From Oceanobacillus salinisoli (GTDB lineage Bacteria; Bacillota; Bacilli; Bacillales; Amphibacillaceae), in assembly GCF_009733865.1 (NCBI RefSeq), contig NZ_WOFB01000017.1, positions 1 through 64,000 on the forward strand: DNA of 64,000 nt, written 5' to 3'. The notes under the pieces are model-generated. The model saw only the letters and a program-made list of their open reading frames with translations. It made no database searches and was not told the origin of the DNA. A program made the position numbers and the translations under genes. Shown here in pieces: positions 61,392 through 64,000 of this stretch. Position 1 is the first letter of the stretch; each line of letters starts with the position of its first letter.

Positions 61392-61934
61392 ATGCAAATA
61401 ACTTTTAAATTACCAGAAATAGACAGAGAAGCGACACGAGCTGCAGTAGAATCGGAGTTGGAAAAATATAAAATGTATCTACTTATGGATCCAGAAGACA
61501 ATGAACCAAAGATAACATCATCATTAAAACTGGTTCCGTCCAAACCGAACAATCAATTTCATTCAAGCACAGAGGAAACCGCCATTAAGAAACTAGACCA
61601 AGAGAAAAAGAGAAGAGATTTTATAAATAAAATTCAAAAATCTGTAAATCGATTAGCTTATCAAGAAAGGTCCATCATTATTAATCGTTATTTGAAAGAG
61701 GATGATATTTATGATTATGAGGTTTACAACGAATTAGGGTTTAGCGAAAGAAAATATTACCGGATTAAATCAAGAGCTTTTTACAAACTCGCCTTTATTC
61801 TTCGTATAGAGATATACCAAAAACAATGCCCAGATTGTGGCGAAAATCTGTATATAAATGATGATGGTGAATATGATTGCTGGAAATGTGATAAAACCAT
61901 CCCTAAAGAAAAAGTTGTAGAGGGGGTGAGGTAA
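61392..61934 (+). CDS. ArpU/RinA-type late regulator with C-terminal zinc ribbon
   Basis: 180 residues. The first 140 fit the ArpU/RinA-like regulators of late genes: helical, with SVNRLAYQERSIIINRYLKE and a sigma-region-4-like HTH (VYNELGFSERKYYRIKSRAF). The last 40 add a zinc ribbon CPDCGENLY ... CWKC. It likely switches on terminase and structural genes. ATG 61392 with GGGGGCGG upstream. Confidence 0.82.
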   Translation: MQITFKLPEIDREATRAAVESELEKYKMYLLMDPEDNEPKITSSLKLVPSKPNNQFHSSTEETAIKKLDQEKKRRDFINKIQKSVNRLAYQERSIIINRYLKEDDIYDYEVYNELGFSERKYYRIKSRAFYKLAFILRIEIYQKQCPDCGENLYINDDGEYDCWKCDKTIPKEKVVEGVR

Positions 61935-61935
61935 G

Positions 61936-62478
61936 TTGAACTTTGTTCAGCCAATAAGAGACCCAGAACTAATTAGAGAAATCAAACGGTACCTGAATGA
62001 TAAGAGCTACCGTGATTACATGTTGTTTGTTACTGGTATCAATAGTGGATTAAGAATATCCGATATACTTCCATTACGTGTGAGTGATACAAAAAGGGCT
62101 TATTTCAATATAACTGAAAAAAAGACAGGAAAGAAGAAGCGTATTGAGATGACACCAGGTCTTAGAAGAGAGTTCAAAGACTATGTCGAAGGAAAAGAAG
62201 ACCATGAAGTCCTTTTTAAAAGCAGAGAAGGGGTTAATAAACCAATTGGTCGAAGCATGGCTTATAAGATACTTAGAGAGGCTGCACAACACGTTGGTTT
62301 GGACGATATAGGCACACACACATTAAGAAAGACATTTGGGTACCATTTCTATAAGCAATATAAAGATGTTGCCTTACTCCAAGATATATTCAACCATTCC
62401 AATCCAAGAATCACATTGAAATATATTGGTATTGATCAAGATGAGAAAGATAAGGCCATGAAGAACTTTAAAATATAG
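61936..62478 (+). CDS. Catalytic-domain-only tyrosine recombinase
   Basis: 180 residues containing the complete tyrosine recombinase active site: box I Arg in GLRISD, HTLRKTFGYHF, HSNPRITLKYIG with His and the nucleophilic Tyr. The arm-binding and core-binding N-terminal domains are absent. Genes like this often stand next to arpU in phages of Firmicutes; the role is not integration here, since a serine integrase is present. TTG start. Confidence 0.88.
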   Translation: MNFVQPIRDPELIREIKRYLNDKSYRDYMLFVTGINSGLRISDILPLRVSDTKRAYFNITEKKTGKKKRIEMTPGLRREFKDYVEGKEDHEVLFKSREGVNKPIGRSMAYKILREAAQHVGLDDIGTHTLRKTFGYHFYKQYKDVALLQDIFNHSNPRITLKYIGIDQDEKDKAMKNFKI

Positions 62479-62645
62479 CTTTATTTTTTACACCTTTTAA
62501 TTACCTTCAATTTATTCATGTGTAACTTGTTTTCTGAAAACTTAATGAGATTAAGAAATATAAGGGGTTTGGCGTTTTCTTGAATTATACAGTATATAAG
62601 ATATGGGTAATTGATATTAGAAAATAAGAGGATATTTTAAAATTT

Positions 62646-62652
62646 TGTCGAA
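62646..62652 (+). promoter_or_regulatory. 0A-like box in the phage
   Basis: TGTCGAA in TTTTGTCGAATATC, 26 bp before the next phage gene. Matches the Spo0A box core in an intergenic place, in a phage that carries a Spo0A DNA-binding domain. The rest of 62479-62677 is AT-rich with no clear promoter. Confidence 0.4.
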
Positions 62653-62677
62653 TATCTAAAAAAAAGGAGTGGTTAAA

Positions 62678-63148
62678 ATGGATCCAGTAAAAATCGTACA
62701 ATCTCATGTATTAAACAATGGATTGACACTAGAAGAATACTTTGAAAATAATTTTGTTCAATTTCCAAGGAAGTGGAGAAAAGTAGGTGAAAATACAGTT
62801 GAATTTATTGTAGATTACCCTAGGTTATCTAACTATAGTTATTATCGTTGGAAAGTTAAAGAAGGAGTAATTCATGCATTGAATGGAAAGGCAATTCAAG
62901 TGACTCCCGAATTTAATCGACATAAAGAGGAATTAATAAAAAGGAAAAATGAAATACCAGAAGAAGAAATGGAAATTTATAATTATATTCAGGATAGCTT
63001 TAAAAAATTAGAACAAGAAGATGGAGAATATTCACCAGAAAAACACGATTCACTTGTATTAAATAAAGCATCGAAAAAGTATGGACTGCCCCTAGAAGAC
63101 GTTGATAAATTATTGGTGAAAGTAGAAAGAAAAATTTATAATTTATAA
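62678..63148 (+). CDS. Hypothetical phage protein
   Basis: 156 residues, mixed fold (VHALNGKAIQ-like middle, helical C-terminus SKKYGLPLEDVDKLLVKVER). Monocistronic-looking: about 200 bp gap before and a terminator after. ATG 62678 with AAAAGGAG upstream. Not recognised. Confidence 0.7.
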   Translation: MDPVKIVQSHVLNNGLTLEEYFENNFVQFPRKWRKVGENTVEFIVDYPRLSNYSYYRWKVKEGVIHALNGKAIQVTPEFNRHKEELIKRKNEIPEEEMEIYNYIQDSFKKLEQEDGEYSPEKHDSLVLNKASKKYGLPLEDVDKLLVKVERKIYNL

Positions 63149-63150
63149 AT

Positions 63151-63188
63151 GGCAGACAAATGGCAGAAACTTGGCAGAAGAAAGGCAG
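63151..63188 (+). repeat. Four GGCAG repeats at 11-bp steps
   Basis: GGCAG begins at 63151, 63162, 63173 and 63184, exactly 11 bp apart, the first three as GGCAGA. Helically phased sites suggest binding by a multimeric protein. Confidence 0.7.
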
Positions 63189-63233
63189 GGATTTTCTAGA
63201 TAAATAAGTTAATATGGTAATAAGAAAGTTTAT

Positions 63234-63272
63234 GAAAAAGGCGCTCACTATATTAATGAGCGCCTTTTTATT
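63234..63272. terminator. Phage terminator
   Basis: AAAAAGGCGCTCA / TGAGCGCCTTTTT with a nine-base loop, T-rich on both strands. Confidence 0.9.
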
Positions 63273-63288
63273 TGAAGAAGGTGATGGA

Positions 63289-63438
63289 ATGAAAATAAGA
63301 GATCATCTTGAGAAAAAACAAATAAAACAAACCAAGCATAAGGAAGAAATACTAACAGAATCAGAAATAAAGGATTTAATGGGTGTTCATCGTGATACTT
63401 ATAAGCGTGGTAAAGGTGGGGCGTTTAGAAAAAGATAA
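63289..63438 (+). CDS. Small basic phage protein
   Basis: 49 residues (MKIRDHLEKKQIKQTKHKEE at the N-terminus; IKDLMGVHRDTYKRGKGG near the end), with an HTH-like segment. GAAGGTGATGG precedes the ATG. Such proteins are common in Bacillus phages ahead of the late genes. Confidence 0.68.
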   Translation: MKIRDHLEKKQIKQTKHKEEILTESEIKDLMGVHRDTYKRGKGGAFRKR

Positions 63439-63500
63439 TCTTGAATAAATCATCCAATTCACTCATAATGAACTTATACATATTAGGGGGAGTGATTATA

Positions 63501-64000
63501 TTGAAAAAGTTATTAATCTTATTTGCATTAATGTTATTTTTAGCAGCATGTGGTGGAAATGAAGAAACAGTAGAATCAACTAACGAAAATGAATCTGACA
63601 ATCAAGTTGAAAGTGCAGAAAGTGAAGACAACGTAGAGGAAACGGATAAAATGAAAGAAAAAGATAGTGAAGAATCTGTTGAAGTAGATAAAGGACTAAT
63701 GAATGTTGAAGTGACTATACCATCCACATTATTTGAAACGCAAAATCAAGATATTGACCAAGTTATTGCTGATGCAAAAGAATCTGGAATTAAAGAAGTT
63801 ATAGAAAACAATGATGGTTCCCTTACATACAAGATGTCAAAGTCAAAACACAAAGAAATGATGGCGGACTTGGAAAATCAGTTAAATACTACCATTGAAG
63901 AGGTAAAAAATAGTGAAGATTTTGTATCCATACAAGATGTAAATTCAGATAAATCTTTTTCTGAATTTACGATGAGTGTAGATCAAGAAGCTTTTGAAAA
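63501..64000 (+). CDS. Lipoprotein (partial, runs off the window)
   Basis: TTG start with AGGGGG ten bases upstream. The signal peptide MKKLLILFALMLFLAACGG has lipobox LAAC, so the mature protein is a surface lipoprotein. An acidic linker of about 45 residues follows, then a domain with GIKEVIENNDGSLTYKMSKS. Phage lipoproteins can cause superinfection exclusion; that role is a guess here. At least 166 residues are inside the window. Confidence 0.82.
   Translation, partial: MKKLLILFALMLFLAACGGNEETVESTNENESDNQVESAESEDNVEETDKMKEKDSEESVEVDKGLMNVEVTIPSTLFETQNQDIDQVIADAKESGIKEVIENNDGSLTYKMSKSKHKEMMADLENQLNTTIEEVKNSEDFVSIQDVNSDKSFSEFTMSVDQEAFE

Noticed and set aside
63149-63199. A 16-codon frame starting at the GGCAG repeats
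   Set aside because: No ribosome site, and the strict 11-bp spacing speaks for DNA sites rather than a peptide.
46420-64000. CRISPR array or classical defence island in the accessory region
   Set aside because: No spaced direct repeats of CRISPR type and no recognisable restriction, Abi or toxin-antitoxin pair were seen; the region reads as a prophage early half.

Overview
The window is a chromosomal segment of a low-GC, endospore-forming Gram-positive bacterium of the Bacillaceae. The Oceanobacillus/Virgibacillus group seems likely, but that rests on general resemblance only. Gene content and order follow the Bacillus subtilis yqf-yqg-comG region closely: yqfC-yqfD-phoH-yqfF-ybeY-dgkA-era-yqzL-recO-(T-box)-glyQ-glyS-ccpN-yqfL-dnaG-sigA-cccA-trmK-yqfO-cshB-nfo-yqfT-yqfX-yqfZ, then sodA-yqgE-pbpA-phoU, rpmG-gluP-spoVAF-like-yqgQ-glcK-yqgS-yqgW-yqgX-yqgY and comGG-GF-GE-GD-GC. 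Genes expected from B. subtilis synteny but absent here include cdd, zur, ispG and the pst phosphate transporter operon.

Region 1 (1-26.1 kb) is mostly + strand housekeeping: sporulation proteins (YqfC, YqfD), c-di-AMP hydrolase (YqfF), 16S rRNA maturation (YbeY, Era), recombination (RecO), glycyl-tRNA synthetase behind a glycine T-box, gluconeogenic control (CcpN, YqfL), the primase/sigma-A operon, RNA methylation and helicase genes, AP endonuclease, and a Na/Pi symporter. Region 2 (26.3-26.9 kb) is a six-tRNA cluster whose last member, tRNA-Phe, looks damaged. Region 3 (27-44 kb) holds envelope and metabolic genes (SodA, PBP2A, PhoU, L33, rhomboid GluP, a SpoVAF-like germination protein, glucokinase, an LtaS-family enzyme) separated by unusually long, repeat-rich intergenic stretches. 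At least five repeat families can be recognised by eye. A helix-turn-helix regulator at 43.6-44.3 kb is a pseudogene with both a nonsense codon and a frameshift.

Region 4 (44.6-46.4 kb, - strand) is the distal half of the competence operon, comGC-GD-GE-GF-GG. The 5' end of comGC is cut off and replaced by a prophage whose large serine integrase gene lies exactly at the junction. ComGC is the major pseudopilin needed for DNA uptake, so the lysogen should be non-transformable unless the phage excises. The expected comGA, comGB and comGC 5' end are not in the window and should lie beyond its right edge.

Region 5 (46.4-64.0 kb) is the left part of that prophage. The lysogeny module is on the - strand: serine integrase with a LexA-type SOS box and a second palindrome at its promoter, then two Xre-type regulators. 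A divergent switch region with promoters in both directions follows. A long + strand early operon comes next: many small proteins, a DnaN-like partial sliding clamp, a DnaD-like replisome organizer, a DnaC-like helicase loader, Myb/SANT-type DNA-binding protein, a protein carrying the Spo0A DNA-binding domain without a receiver, a MazG-like pyrophosphohydrolase, an ArpU/RinA-type late regulator with a C-terminal zinc ribbon, and a catalytic-domain-only tyrosine recombinase. The window ends inside a lipoprotein gene. Terminase and structural genes are not reached. The most notable points are the comGC interruption, the phage-borne Spo0A effector domain together with an 0A-like box in the phage, the clamp-like protein, a candidate translation-controlling leader RNA at 51.76-51.88 kb, and several phage-specific recurring intergenic motifs.
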